Positions 31,820 to 43,700 of a stretch of 64,000 bases of DNA are shown here, piece after piece (position 1 is the first letter of the stretch; each line of letters begins with the position of its first letter). This stretch comes from Massariosphaeria phaeospora. Taxonomy: Eukaryota > Ascomycota > Dothideomycetes > Pleosporales. The translations under genes and the position numbers were made by a program. The DNA lies in the NCBI GenBank assembly GCA_011032825.1, contig JAADJZ010000001.1, positions 1,550,001 through 1,614,000 on the forward strand, read 5' to 3'. The notes under the pieces are model-generated. The model saw nothing but the letters and a program-made list of their open reading frames with translations. It had not been told where the DNA came from and searched no databases.

Positions 31820-33245
31820 TTAGGAGAGCCAGACAACCATCAAAACTGCTGGAAGAAGGGCCACCAAGCTCGTCGTAACCAAACAAGAAGAACTATTTGG
31901 CGACCCAGGCACTGCGACCGTCGCCGTACCCTGGACTGTCACCACCGTAGCGCCGTTGCTCCCACCAGACGGCCCTGGCATCGGACCCCCAAGGCGAGAA
32001 GTTTGCGGTCCTGGCATTGCACTCCCAAGGCGAGAAGTCGGCGATCCTGGTACCGGACTCCCAACGCGAGAAGTCTGCATACCGATAGTCGGAGTAGCGC
32101 TTTGCGGAGCATTCACAGTAACAGTAACCGGAACTTCGACAGTCGGATTAGCGTCGGGCGAAGCAGTAACAGTAACTGGATCTGGGACCACAGGTTCAGA
32201 GCTTGTTGTATCGCCCGGCTTCCCCCGTGAGTCCCAATCGCCCCAGGAGGATCCATCCCAACCTTTGTGCCACACCGCCCCGTCTTCCGCGAAAGCAAAC
32301 ACATCGAGGCGATCCGAGCCCCAGGACACCGCTACGGGAGGCGTCGTGAACGGGCCCCCTCCTAACGAGTCCCACTGCTGCTGCCAGCTGTTTTCGTACG
32401 CAAGATGCCAAACCGCGCCGTCGGTGCCCAGGCCAAAAACGTCGAGCCGCCCAGAACCCCACGACACCACGGCTGGCGGGCTCGTGAACTCGCCGCCTAG
32501 GCTCTCCCAGTCCGAAGACCAGCTGCTGCCATCCCAGCCCTTGTGGTAGACTGCGAAATCTGTGCCCGTGCCGAAGACGTCGAGACGGTCGGTCGACCAC
32601 GACACGACGGTTGGGTCGCTTGTGAAGACGCCGCCCAGGGAATCGAACTGTTCTTGCCAGTTCTGGTCCCAGGACAGATGGTACATGGCCGCGTCCTCGC
32701 CGAGGCCAAAGATATCCAGGCGCTCGGGAGACCAGGACGTTACAGCAAGGTTGCTCGAAAACACGCCGCCGTGGTTCTCCCATGAGGGCTGCCAGTCCCC
32801 AGACCACTTTTCAAACGTCAACAGGGTATACTTCGTCTGGACGCGAGCCAAAACTTACTGATTGATGATACATAGCCCTGTCATCCTCCCCCACGCCAAA
32901 GATATCGAGCCTGCTCGCGCTCCAGGCATCAACCGCAAAAGGACCGCGGAACGTCTGATCATTCAGCGCGCCCCATTGCTCGTCCCAGTTTCCTTGCCAT
33001 GCTCGGTGCATCATCCTGTTGGAATCTTTGTCGAGCCCGAAGGCATCGAGGCGCTCCGAAGACCAGGAGACGAGCGTTGGAGCAACGCCTGCAAACGAAC
33101 CCCCGAGAGAGTCCCAGCTGCTTTGCCAATTCGAATCCCACGAAGTGTGCCACATTTGCGAGTCATCTCCAATGGCGACGATGTCGATGCGATTGCTGGC
33201 CCAACACGTGGCTGCCAGCAACTGGGTTGTGACAGATATAGTCAT
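31820..33245 (-). CDS. Seven-bladed PLL-like beta-propeller lectin with C-terminal anchor
   Basis: Two exons (intron 32807-32858, phase 0) give 457 residues. Seven repeats of the form [SA]W(S/G)xxRLDxFxxGxDxAxxHxxW are seen: CWASNRIDIV, SWSSERLDAF, AWSASRLDIF, SWSPERLDIF, SWSTDRLDVF, SWGSGRLDVF and SWGSDRLDVF, each followed by a WxxxWxSLGG-type strand. This is the sugar-binding propeller plan of Photorhabdus PLL-type (often fucose-binding) lectins, so glycan recognition is inferred. A Thr/Pro-rich stalk contains three SRxGxxxPGP modules. The C-terminus is hydrophobic (LVTTSLVALLPAVLMVVWLS), consistent with a GPI signal or tail anchor. The N-terminus MTISVTTQLLAATCWASNRI does not look like a clear signal peptide, so an upstream exon is possible. 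Confidence 0.8.
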
Positions 33246-33909
33246 GGTGTGTGCCGTATGCGCGAGAAGAAACGAGCGAGAGGGAGTATTGTGGTATGAG
33301 CAAGACGACGCAGATGTGGTGGTGTACAGGCGAGTTCTGCGCAAAGCTGTCGAAATAAAACAACCAGCATCGCAGCTTTAACTATCCACAAGAAAAGCTT
33401 GCGGCTGGAACCACGCAAGGCTGTAGGATTCGTAGACTGCGAGATCCAGCTAATAAGCGTACAGCGACTTGTGACAGCGTGCATGAGGCTGTACTCGCAG
33501 TGCTTGCGAATGCAAGCCATTGGGGCCAAACCACAAGCCGTCCTATCAGACAGAAGTCTCCATGACAACATAGGAATCCCGGCTGGATACGAACTAAAAG
33601 TCGCTGGATTCGACTAAGCGCTCGTATACCTGCATGCACCCTCGCGTAATCGGCCTTAGCTCTGGGGAAGGATGGACGGAGTAAGTCACAGGACGTGGGG
33701 AGCTGGTGCTCCAGTACCAGACCCTGCTGTGTTCGGTTAACGGCGGTGACAAGTATTAGATGTAGTAATAAGCTCAACGTGCCTAATCCCAATCGCAAAC
33801 CAAAAGTAATTACTTCGACCCCAAGTCTTTGTTACGCACCCATTTTCCCAGACAAGGACGTTCCCCAGTCGCGCTCCAACCCACCAGTCCCGTTCATCAA
33901 CAGCCAGTC
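33246..33909. other. Intergenic region
   Basis: No supported gene between the lectin start and the 3' end of the eqolisin-like gene. Confidence 0.5.
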
Positions 33910-34587
33910 CTACATCAGTCGTCTGACCTCAAACCCCGTCTCCGAAACCGTCGTCTTGCTATACATCTGCCCGGACGTGCCCTGGATCTCGTACGCGCCC
34001 GCCTTGGCCAGATTGACAGCCCCCCCACTCCTCGTCGTCGCATTCACCGCCGTGAAAGCTACGGTCCCGAAACTCGGCGGCGCGACGAGCTCGCCGTCGC
34101 GCACCTGGTACGCCTGCACCCACCAGTCGGCCATAGCGGCCGTCAGGCTAGCCGGGTCGACGCCGGCGGGCGCCGCGATGATTTGACGCGTTGTCTTGTT
34201 CTGCGACGTGTTCTCGATGGTGACGGAGCCACCTCCGGCTCCAGCCTCGATCGCGACGGTGACGGTGATCGAGTTACCACCGGCGACGGGCACCTGCGCG
34301 GTAGTGTCGGTTGCCGCGCCGGGGAAAAACGCGGAGAAGCTGGACAGCGTGCTGTTGAAGAGGATGCCGCCACCAAGGACGTATTTTTGATCTGCGCTGT
34401 CGCCGATGCCGATCCAGATTGAGAGTCGGCTGGTTCCGGACAAGGCGGGCACGGTGAAGGTGCCGGTGGCCGAGGTGAAGGAATCGCCAGCTGGGGCTTT
34501 GGAGACCGCGCCGGCGCGGTTGAGGTCGAAGGCGGCGGATACGCTGGAAGCCCAGCAGGCGGAGCTGGAGAGGGTGGAGAACTTCAT
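33910..34587 (-). CDS. Eqolisin-fold (peptidase G1-like) secreted protein lacking catalytic residues
   Basis: Single exon of 225 residues starting MKFSTLSSSACWASSVSAAF, a plausible secretion signal. The beta-sandwich blocks of family G1 are visible in order: GTFTVPALSG, WIGIGD (family WVGIDG), a block SFSAFFPG where active enzymes have a Trp/Tyr-rich strand, VTVAIEAGAGGGSVTIENTS, ADWWVQAYQ and FGTVAFTAVNA. In active G1 peptidases the catalytic Gln lies just after WVGIDGD in an ILQTG-type strand and the catalytic Glu in an AEWIVED-type strand. Here these read VLGGG and ADWWVQAY, so neither residue is kept. It is therefore probably a pseudoenzyme. The frame is intact with no stops. An alternative is a distantly related concanavalin-like secreted protein. 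Confidence 0.7.
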   Translation of the reverse strand: MKFSTLSSSACWASSVSAAFDLNRAGAVSKAPAGDSFTSATGTFTVPALSGTSRLSIWIGIGDSADQKYVLGGGILFNSTLSSFSAFFPGAATDTTAQVPVAGGNSITVTVAIEAGAGGGSVTIENTSQNKTTRQIIAAPAGVDPASLTAAMADWWVQAYQVRDGELVAPPSFGTVAFTAVNATTRSGGAVNLAKAGAYEIQGTSGQMYSKTTVSETGFEVRRLM

Positions 34588-35671
34588 GACGTGGAAAGGT
34601 GGGAAGCTCAAAGGAGAAGATTATGACCTTCTGAGGACTTCGAAGAGCTTCAAGTACGAGAAAAGGGCAGGAAATCAGAGCTAAGACTCACACAAGCCAG
34701 ATATTAATTGAATGACCTCTACCTGGTTTGTGGACGTTGAACTCTAGAGATACTTGTTAATCTGGGCGACGCAAGATGCTGTCTTTTCCGGGTTTTCTTC
34801 CACTATGGTAAGCTCAGACTGAGGCGCCCTGGTATCCGTTTTCCAAGCAAATTAAAGAATATCCCCAGTTGTTTCATATTGGAGTCGACATGAAGAGGTG
34901 ACCGTAAGAGCGGGAGATTCATTAGATAGAGCCATTAATATCATGGGTAGAATGACCCCCCGTGGCTTGGCGGCGTGGCAATGAAGGATATATAGACCTC
35001 GTGTAACGACGGGTAGACAAGAACCAACCTCTAACCATGGATTGGGCTGCATCTATCTGCGATAACCTCAGCTCAGCTGTCAATATGATTGATACAGGTC
35101 GCACAGATGGCGGATGTAGTGGATGTGGAGCATTTTCTCGATGAGTTTGCGTCGAGTGCAACTGCCGAATTCCAAGCCCAGTGGAGATTATTGAGTCGTA
35201 TATTGGCCCATGCGGTTACTGGGCGTATTCGGGTTTATGGAACAGTATTTCTTGAACAGTAGGGATAATGTTGTATGAAGTCACATGGATGTGTGGACGA
35301 GTTGGGAGCATGACGTCGGGTGGGATATGGTAGCGACGTGATAGGACTATTATAGCCCGGATCAGCGATTAAAGCCTCAGACCCGCCATTTCGAAGAGTT
35401 CGGGACCTTGCCAAGTATGCGACGATCAATCTTCTACCTGGGGATTAGGATGGACGCTCCAGATCATGAAGCAAAACTGCGATTGTTGAGGACCTCCTCT
35501 TTCTAGCCTAGGCTCATGGCGCCAATAGCCATGCGGTAGTTGTAGTTTCGATTTCAGCCCAACCTGTTTTCTATAAGGTACCGTGCAGTGTGCACTCTGC
35601 GACGGCTGCTCTTGCTTTCGTTCTGCTTCTACGCCAGAACCGTCGACTCCAACCAACATCCAACATCCAAA
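34588..35671. other. Divergent intergenic region
   Basis: About 1.1 kb between two divergent secreted-protein genes. No gene is supported. Confidence 0.5.
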
Positions 35672-37041
35672 ATGAAGTGGGCTGCCACTGCCGCCTCTGC
35701 ACTCCTTGTGCCTGCTAATGCGCTCCTACGATTCCCATGCGCGCAGCTCGTCATCGACCGCGTGGACCCGCTTGTGAACCCCGGGCTGTCTCCGTCGCCG
35801 CATATTCATCAGATTCTTGGTGGAAATTCTTTTAACATCACCATGGATCCCGCCAAGGACATGCCCAACGAGTCCACCTGCACATCGTGCCAGTTCAGTG
35901 AAGACTTTTCCAGTACGTCACCCAGAAATATGTAGACGAAAGATCGTCTCTAGAGATCCATATTCCAGAGCTCTTCTTCTTGTACCACATCCCATTCATG
36001 CAATATCTGCTAACACTTCATCTGCTTAGACTACTGGACTGCTATTTTGTAAGTTTCATAACACCGACAGGTGGCCTGGGCATGATACCGATATGGGCTA
36101 GATACTTCAAAGCCAGGAACGGCACCTACAAGCGGGTTCCCCAATTCCCTAACGCGGGCTTTGATGGAGTGAATGGCGGCATGACCGTGTACTATATGCA
36201 AGATGGCTTGTACAACTTCGCTCAAACGTCCAAGGTTCAAGCCTTCAAGCCTGTAGGTCTCGGCTCGGAGAACGCTTTCGAGGACACTGGTACTGATAAC
36301 GTGTCAGGGCTTTCGCATGTACATTGGTGACGTTAATGCGAAGACAAGGGAGCAGGCCGAGCGCTTCAGACAACTTACTTTCACCTGCCTGGACACGATC
36401 GGCACCCGTGATCCCCAGACGTTGGACTTTCCCGAGGCACCCTGCAAGACTGGCATTATGACTGCAGTACGATTCCCGACGTGCGTACTCAGAGCCAATT
36501 GTGACCGGTTTCTTTTCAATGGGATTATGCTGATATAAGGTGTAGTTGCTGGGATGGTCAGAATCTGGACAGCCCGGATCACATGGCCCACATGTCCTAT
36601 CCCGAGTCAGGCACCTTTGAGTCTGGCGGTCCTTGCCCGGCGTCGCACCCGGTGCGCATGCCCCAGCTATTCTACGAGGTTATGTGGGACACCAGCAAGT
36701 TCAACGACAAGGCCGACTGGCCCGAGGATGGCTCACAGCCATTCGTCTGGAGCTTCGGTGACGGAACTGGTTATGCCAACCACGGTGACTATCTCTTTGG
36801 CTGGAAAGACGACGCACTTCAGCGTGCCATGGACAGCCCCTGCTACGTCAACTGCCCAACGCCCAAGACGCAGAATACCCAGGCCATGAACGCCTGCACG
36901 ATTAAGCCCCGCGTCAACGAGGATATTGATGGCTGTAAGTGACGTCGGTTGATGGCCCGTGTGCTGCATACTGACGAGCCCTCTACAGGGGTCAAGGAAT
37001 TGCCAGGCGGCCACCAAGCCCAGTATGTCAAGCGTAGGTGA
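35672..37041 (+). CDS. Secreted DUF1996 protein
   Basis: Six exons (introns 35913-36029, 36049-36101, 36253-36307, 36481-36545, 36935-36988) give 341 residues; all phases join, including a 19-nt exon. The N-terminal signal peptide is MKWAATAASALLVPANALLR. DUF1996 blocks follow in order: DPLVNPGLSPSPHIHQILGG, ESTCTSCQFSEDFSNYWTA, LYFKARNGTYKRVPQFPN, NGGMTVYYMQDG, GFRMYIGDV, CWDGQNLDSPDHMAHMSYP, FESGGPCPASHPVRMPQLFY and GDGTGYANHGDYLFGWKDD. The conserved His and Cys residues are intact. This is a common secreted fungal family of unestablished function, sometimes fused to WSC domains; no WSC domain is present here. The last exon encodes WVKELPGGHQAQYVKRR. HUS1 lies in tandem 360 bp downstream. 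Confidence 0.9.
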
Positions 37042-37403
37042 GAGTAGATCGGGGAATAGAAGCCGAAGTATCCTGGTCGGTGTGAGATGAGATGATAGTC
37101 TTTTAGAGACGACCGTGGTGGGGAATTTTGTCGAAAGTGTTTGGACGCCAGTCTGGGCAAGTTGTGTTCGAGATCGTAGTCCTGTCGTGCGCTCTGGCTA
37201 ACAGCGAGGAGCGAGTGAATGGAAGTGAGCAAATGAAAGTGACAGTGGTCAGAGTGAATGGAAGTGACCGTGCGGAAGGAAGGAAGACAGGACGGCGCAC
37301 AGACCATGCTGCCCCACCGTCGTCATCAGCATTCGCCGCACTTTCCCGGCGGCCGCGCAACGAAAGCACCCTGATACCGAAACACGGCCCCCCAGCAGCC
37401 ACG
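37042..37403. other. Intergenic region upstream of HUS1
   Basis: A 362-bp gap between tandem genes. It has repeated GTGAATGGAAGTGA blocks at about 37214-37227 and 37253-37266, and nothing else recognised. Confidence 0.5.
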
Positions 37404-38705
37404 ATGCGCTTCAAGGCGTCGATCCACAACATCACCACCTTTACGAGTAGGCCGTTGCCCCCTTTCCGGCGACATGTGTCGACTGACGCGTCCCAGAGCT
37501 CACGGCATCGCTCAACTCGCTCGGCCCGCTCGCGTGGGTGAAGCTCAGCGACGAGCACGTCTGCTTCACCATCATCCCGGAGCAGGGCACTCAGGTGTGG
37601 GCGTGAGTTTGGGCGCGTCTCGTCGCACCATGCGGCCGCTGATTGCCCCTCCACAGCGTCCTGTCCATTGTAAGCAAGCGCGCTGCCCCTCGCGCTGCCC
37701 CCTCCCGCCCCTCTAACGCGCCGGCCAGGACTCCATCTTCGAGACGTACACGGTGCAGTCGGCCGCCGGCAATGTCATCAACCTCGAGGTGCCGCTCACC
37801 TCGCTCACCCGCGCCCTCAAGTCGGCCCTCAACGCCACGTCGGCCCAGCTCCGCCTGACCAAGAAGGACAGCGCGCCGCTGCTGGCCCTGACCATCGCCG
37901 TCGCCAACGCGCCCAACGCGCACGCCGCCTTCCCCGCGACGGCCGCCAACAACGACGACGGCTTCGACGCGCCCTTCGACAGCGCGTTCGGCAGCGGCAA
38001 CCGCGAGACGATTGTGACACAGGAGATCCCCGTGCGCGTACTGGCGCCGGACACGGTGGCGGGCCTGCACGAGCCGCAGTGCCGTGAGCCCGATGTGCAC
38101 ATCATACTGCCGCCGCTGCTGCAGTTGAAGAGCATTAGCGACCGATTCACCAAGCTCGCCATGGCAGGAGTCAAGTCGGGCGCCGCAACCGCGCCGTCAC
38201 GAACGCGGCTGGAAGTGGCGGCGAATATGCACGGCTGCCTCAGACTGAGCATCAAGACGGACGCCATGAGCATATCCTCCGTCTGGACCGACCTCAACAA
38301 CCCCGAGCTGGACCCTAGTCAAGTCACTGGCATTGCCGAGCATCCCAGCACACGCATGAAGCAACTGGGGACCGCCGACGGGCGCAGTGACGAAGGGTGG
38401 GCATCCGTCCGCATTGACGGCAGAGACTGGGGAAAGGTGATGAGTGTGGGGAGACTTGGCGGAAGGGTCATTGCGTGTGAGTGTGAATGTGCCTTATGTT
38501 GGCGCCGGCCACCTTCGCTCTGTTCACGGCCAATGAAGCTGACCGCGTCCAGGTTTCTGCCACGATCATGCATTGATCCTCTACGTCTATCTCCCTAGTG
38601 ATAATGGCGAAGATGAATCCGTACTCACGGTAAGTGGCTCTGCAACCACCCTGTTTCTCTCCACTAACATGGCTATAGTACTATGTCAGTTCTTACAGCG
38701 CTTAG
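37404..38705 (+). CDS. HUS1: Checkpoint clamp subunit Hus1
   Basis: Subunit of the Rad9-Hus1-Rad1 (9-1-1) DNA-damage clamp that is loaded at damaged DNA to activate the checkpoint kinase. Six exons (introns 37447-37496, 37603-37656, 37670-37728, 38477-38552, 38630-38678), including a 13-nt exon, give 337 residues in frame. The start MRFKASIHNITTFTKLTASL is the family N-terminus, followed by WVKLSDEHVCFTIIPEQGTQ and DSIFETYTVQSAAGNVINLE. The middle contains EIPVRVL, the conserved LPPLLQLKSISDRF, and HGCLRLSIKTD. The C-terminus FCHDHALILYVYLP ending YYVSSYSA matches the final strands of the clamp. Residues 145-175 hold a Phe/Asp/Ala-rich insert. The first ATG is well placed. Confidence 0.93.
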
Positions 38706-39582
38706 ATACTGGCGACTTCTCGTTCTGTGCTGTTTTACGAAGCAGGCGTTATGTTCCCAGGAGATACCATTATGTCGATGCCCGCATTCTGCTAAAACTT
38801 GTGTCTACGCCTGCTACTCTCCATTAGAGCTCACAGATCGAACACTGGCTATACAACCGGCTCTATCTTACTTACCATTACCCGAAGCGTCTCTTTACCT
38901 CTTCTATCGACGCAAAGACCTCCGGCCAAGAAGATACACGACCACAACAATTCATCCTCGCTTCAGGATCCTCCCTAACTTGGGGTCTGCCGAACACGGA
39001 GAGGAAAGCATGGAGAGAAAAGACGCGCAGTTGCTGCGGTGCGCTCAAGGGCCGAAGACACTGAGAAATATGATTACGCTACTTATTAGCGGCCCGCGGG
39101 TGATACCGCAGAAGAAGAAGTTCGCCAAACGCGTTGTGCTAGTCTGCCCGTCCATATATCGTCCTTCCTGTGTCCTCGCTTCAACATGTTCAAACCATCG
39201 TCGATTGACGCTCAACATAACCACTATCCACTCTGGCCCCATTCACGGATCTCACTTAACCATGTGACCTTTTTCTGTCCCTCCGACCCCATCATCTCCC
39301 TGTCCACCAATAAGCATCAATCGCGCGTACATGATTCACAGTACTCACAGCACTGCTACGCAGGCAAGCTTAAAGCACACTTGGCGCACCCCGAAAAAGG
39401 TCATCGCACGGGCTACAGTCGCTGCCCCATTCTAAATTCCCGCTCGCGAGCAATGGCAGGCCCTATTCTGCAGATCAATCCCTCTGGATGGATGGATACA
39501 TAGATACAGACACCGCCCCCACGTGCGCGTCAGCTAGCAACGTTCGCAATCACACTCACAAACCCAGTAGTAATTCCATGCG

Positions 39583-39608
39583 TCCCCATCCCCATCCCCA
39601 TCCCCATG
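39583..39608. repeat. Microsatellite (CCCCAT)n
   Basis: About four tandem CCCCAT units in intergenic DNA. Confidence 0.85.
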
Positions 39609-40030
39609 CCAATCCACGTTCCACGCCCCCAACCAACCACACCCTCCACCCACCACGCAGCTCAGCTCAGCTCAGCTCCCAGATTGGAAACCTTCTAGAA
39701 GGGTGATTTAATCTGCTCTTCTGCTCTCCCCTTCCCAAGCTGTCAATCACCGTCTGACATGCATGATGGCGCAATCTCACTAGGCTGGCCAATAACAGAC
39801 GAGTCCATCGACCAGGCAGAGGGGCCAAGCCACAACGAACGCTTGTGGGGCAGGCAGGCAGGCGTGCGGCCACGTGTGTTTTGGGAACCGTCGTCTTGTT
39901 CTCGGTGTTCGGGGTACGTACCGGGGGTGGGTGTAGTGTGGGTGCAAGGGTGCCGGGCTCGGGTAGTACCAACGACACGAAACGAAACGACACGGTAGGG
40001 CACTGGCCTGAACTGGGGGCAGCTAGGCGG

Positions 40031-40081
40031 ACTCGGATGGTTTGGGGACTCGGACCGTTTGGGGACTCGGATGGTTTGTGG
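40031..40081. repeat. Three tandem 17-bp units
   Basis: ACTCGGATGGTTTGGGG is followed immediately by two copies that differ at two and one positions (ACTCGGACCGTTTGGGG and ACTCGGATGGTTTGTGG). Confidence 0.9.
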
Positions 40082-40650
40082 GTGTTTGAGCATGGGGTGG
40101 TGGAGGAGATGCGGACGGACGGACGCGGGTGATTTCCCCGTTAGGGACGAGGCTCAAGTGTGACGTTTGGGTTTACGGTTTTGGGGTACAGGCACAGAGA
40201 AAGAAAGCATTCGCGAGTTCAGGACGGAGCTGAGCTTGGTTTTGAGTGGTGGGTGGACGACTTGGCTTGCGTGCTCGGTGGGTGCACTATCACTTTCTTT
40301 CGCGTCTGCGTGTGATGAGATGATACCGGCAAAAAGAGAAGAGAGAGAGCTTCTGTTGCATTTGCGGACGGATACGGATGCGGATACGGATATTCGTTGC
40401 GCCAAGTCGAACTTGTATGGAATGGAATGGACATGTGGTGGTTGCTTCGACACGCAACTCACTTACGCACTGTCATCTCCAGCTTTCGGTGTCTCGTCGC
40501 GTGGCTGTTTCTTTCCGCAGTCGACATTTCGAGGCACTTTGGTGCTGCTGCTGTTGCTGCTGACCGATCAAGCACCAACCAAGTAGGGAAATTCGCGTTC
40601 CTTTCCTTAATGATGCGTTTTCCGTTGGACGGAGGACACAAACCTTTTTC

Positions 40651-40744
40651 GGCCTCCCGTTTGCTCGAGGACCCAAAAGAACAGATCGGGCCGAGTCCCA
40701 GTATCCGAGTGGACGGACCCGATACTGGGCCGCTCGAGGAGGCC
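40651..40744. repeat. Nested inverted repeat
   Basis: Inner arms CCCAGTATC (40697-40705) and GATACTGGG (40721-40729) are exact complements around a 15-nt loop. Outer arms GGCCTCC plus CTCGAG (40651-40669) pair with CTCGAGGAGGCC (40733-40744). It resembles a small foldback element or a hairpin-forming site. Confidence 0.55.
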
Positions 40745-43700
40745 AAAAGGTGGAGCCGTGAAGAGGGGAGCTGCTGCCTCAGCATGTCTTAGCCGTCGGG
40801 TTGGGCGGCTTACGCCTGTGGTACGTGGCCGTGGCTGACCCCCGCCGATGCCCCGAGCGGGACACCTGCGTCTGTTGACGGTCACGTGTGGGTTGAGGAC
40901 TCGTGGACCCGATCCGTAAGGGGCCAAAAAACGCCAAAAGTCATTGGCTGAAAGAGCATCGTGGGGGCGGAATAGGGGGAGGCCGTATCGTATAGGTTAG
41001 GTGTATGAACGCATTCACCGATGAGGCCTGACATTGCACTGCCATCCGTGCTGCGTTGTTTGAAACGCGTCGTCATTGAGCTGTAGATGTAGTGGATGTA
41101 GTAGCGACCGGCTGATTGGCCGTCAGGGCCACGCGTATCCACTCACTGACTTACTTACTCATCCTATTGCTGTTAGCTCAGCTACGCTAGGTAAGAAGTC
41201 ATTCGGGAGCTTAAGTCCGCCACCTCGTCTTCCAGTACCGTGTCACCCGTTGGAAGGATCCTTGCATGGAGACCGGTCGGATACGCACGCGGGCTGCTGA
41301 CGGAGTAAAGCTTGAGTGAGGCTTGGAAGCTAATGTGCGCACGGTAAAACGGTAAGGGTGGCTGTTGAGGTGGCTTAGACAACGGAGTGGGAGGATTATG
41401 CTTGCTGACCCTTGAACTAGTGACTTAATGTAGCTAGGTTTGGGATAAGAATTTGCGCTTCGAGCGGTTTTGCGCTTGAAAGAGTCAGACGGAACGGATA
41501 CTCGAACCAACGATGCTGCCCTCGTGGTTTAGAGTTAAATCGATGCTTCTGTGATTGAGTTCCCTTCAGGGCTTGACCGTGACGAATGTGACGTAGATGG
41601 TAGAGGCTCAGCGGCCGAGTTTATGGTTGAGACAAGTGGTCATCCGGAAACGGCCCGTTGCGATGAACCGTGGCTCAGACGCGAAGTATGATTGTGAGAG
41701 AGCAAGGAACTCCGCGATTTCAGAGTACAGTTGCTGAGGTGCCTCGTGGTAAGTAGTAGATAGATACAGGCAAAGCCGAGGTGTTTGATCGACCTGCTTA
41801 GTCACGTGAAGAGTCGCGGCCCCGCTTGTCATGAGTGAAGTTGAGGAAAGAGTGGACGATTGCGATATCTGCTGGTTCTTTGATTTTGGTGCTGGGTGAA
41901 TAGCATGAGTTCGTCTGGATTTGAGTCAGCCTACGCAGATTTAAAGGTCGTTTTGCTATAGATATTTCCGATCTGGGTATATCAGAATTCCCCTCTACAC
42001 AATGAGCGTAGCTCACAAATCCTAACAAATTATCAATCTATCATTTTCAGCAAGACATTCACGAAAGGAAATCACTGTTTGTCAGGTGAAATAGAGCAAC
42101 GATGTGGGATGTCAAGAAATTCAGATATGACGACCCACCTTCGCGATTATTGTGGGCTCACTGGGAGACTTGAGATACTCGAGATACGTCGGAAACCCCT
42201 GATGGAACCTGGTTTCGTCATGGAGAGTGTGCTCGTGCGGAAGTGACGATAGGTTGTACGCAATCAATAGCACAACTTGTGCTAGGGTTACATAGGCCAT
42301 ATCATCGACATCTTCGGGGAGAACCTGCCAATGTTGTACAGACCTCGGCTCGTGAACTTTCCGTAAACTTTACCGAGGTGGACTCAATTAGATTCGTATA
42401 TGGACTCATTGGCAATAGTCGGAGGTACCATTTGGTGCTTGTGTCTTCCATAGGCCAATGCAGCAGCTATACCAATCGTCTTCGTTTCTCGGCCAGCATC
42501 CCGTGCTGGTGACGACCACAGTGCGGCGAAGTCGGAACTGGTGCGAAGCGTCGGCGAAGCCGTGTCCTCGATGGAATCGATGACCTCATGCATCGCCAAC
42601 TATGCACTAAGAACACGCGTTCTAGAGAATGACTCCTAATGCTCACCTCTTACAAATCGGAAAAAGGGCGCAACCATGCACCTCAATTCCACGCCTCCAC
42701 GCCTCCACACCACTATAGCAGAAACTCGCCCCTGTAAATCGCGCACCTTTAAAGATAATTTCCTATTCGAAATGAAATACTAGCTGTCGTCAGATGGCGT
42801 AGCAGGATCGGACGCGGCTGGACGCCAGGCAAAGATGAGACGTGTCGATCGGAGTTAGCGCCCGCAGCCTTATCGCCAGCCTTGCCCAGCGTCCGGCTCT
42901 CGTAAGGCTGAGCGATTGGCGCTGCGGCACGGCCGGGTTCTGATAATTTGATAATCGACTCGCGGGATCCGTGCGTGCATCTTCGCTTGTTCAGGAAATC
43001 GGTCTCTTGCTGTTCTGGATGGGCGTGTGATTTGATGATGCTGCGGACCGGTCAGCGACATGGCGTGGGGACTTTTATCCTGTTACGTCTCTGGTGCGTT
43101 GATGTGGAGGACGATGAGTCGAAGGTGCATCGCGAATGACTCCGCCGGCGGTGCTAGGTGCTGTCAAGGCGATGGGACAGGGTGGGTGACCGGGACAAGA
43201 AGCAGGTAACGCTACACAACGCGTTCTCGCGGCGGAGACTCCATGATAATGGCACCATCTGCATGCACGCATCCATAGGACTTGGCATCCAAAAGGTTTC
43301 GTGTGCGACGGCAACTGCAAGCGAGTGGAGCGAACTGGTCCACGAACACATGTTCGTCACTGGTAGTTCCCGAAGGCTACGGAGTTCCAAGCCCGTCCAT
43401 AGCAGGGGTCACCTTCTCTGACACGGGCGCAGCATGTGCTTTCGCATTCCGCGAGACGAATGAGCTCTGTCGTATCAGCAGACGGTTCGTCATTGGTGTA
43501 TGCCGAGATGATAATATTAGCAGGGCTCTACCCAAGCCCGAACGTGTACGAGTGAACAGGGTGGGTGGAATCTGCAGATGGAAAACGTGGAAGATGACAA
43601 AACTCCGATGGCCAACGCCATGAGGAGACATTTCAAAACCGTTGATCTAGCAATGTGATTGCTTCGCGCGTACCTTTCCCTTCAGCAGGCCCCCCTAGAG

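Noticed and set aside
41495..41520. tRNA-like T-loop (GGTTCGAGT on the minus strand)
   Set aside because: The flanking bases do not pair as a T stem, and no anticodon or D arm could be laid out.
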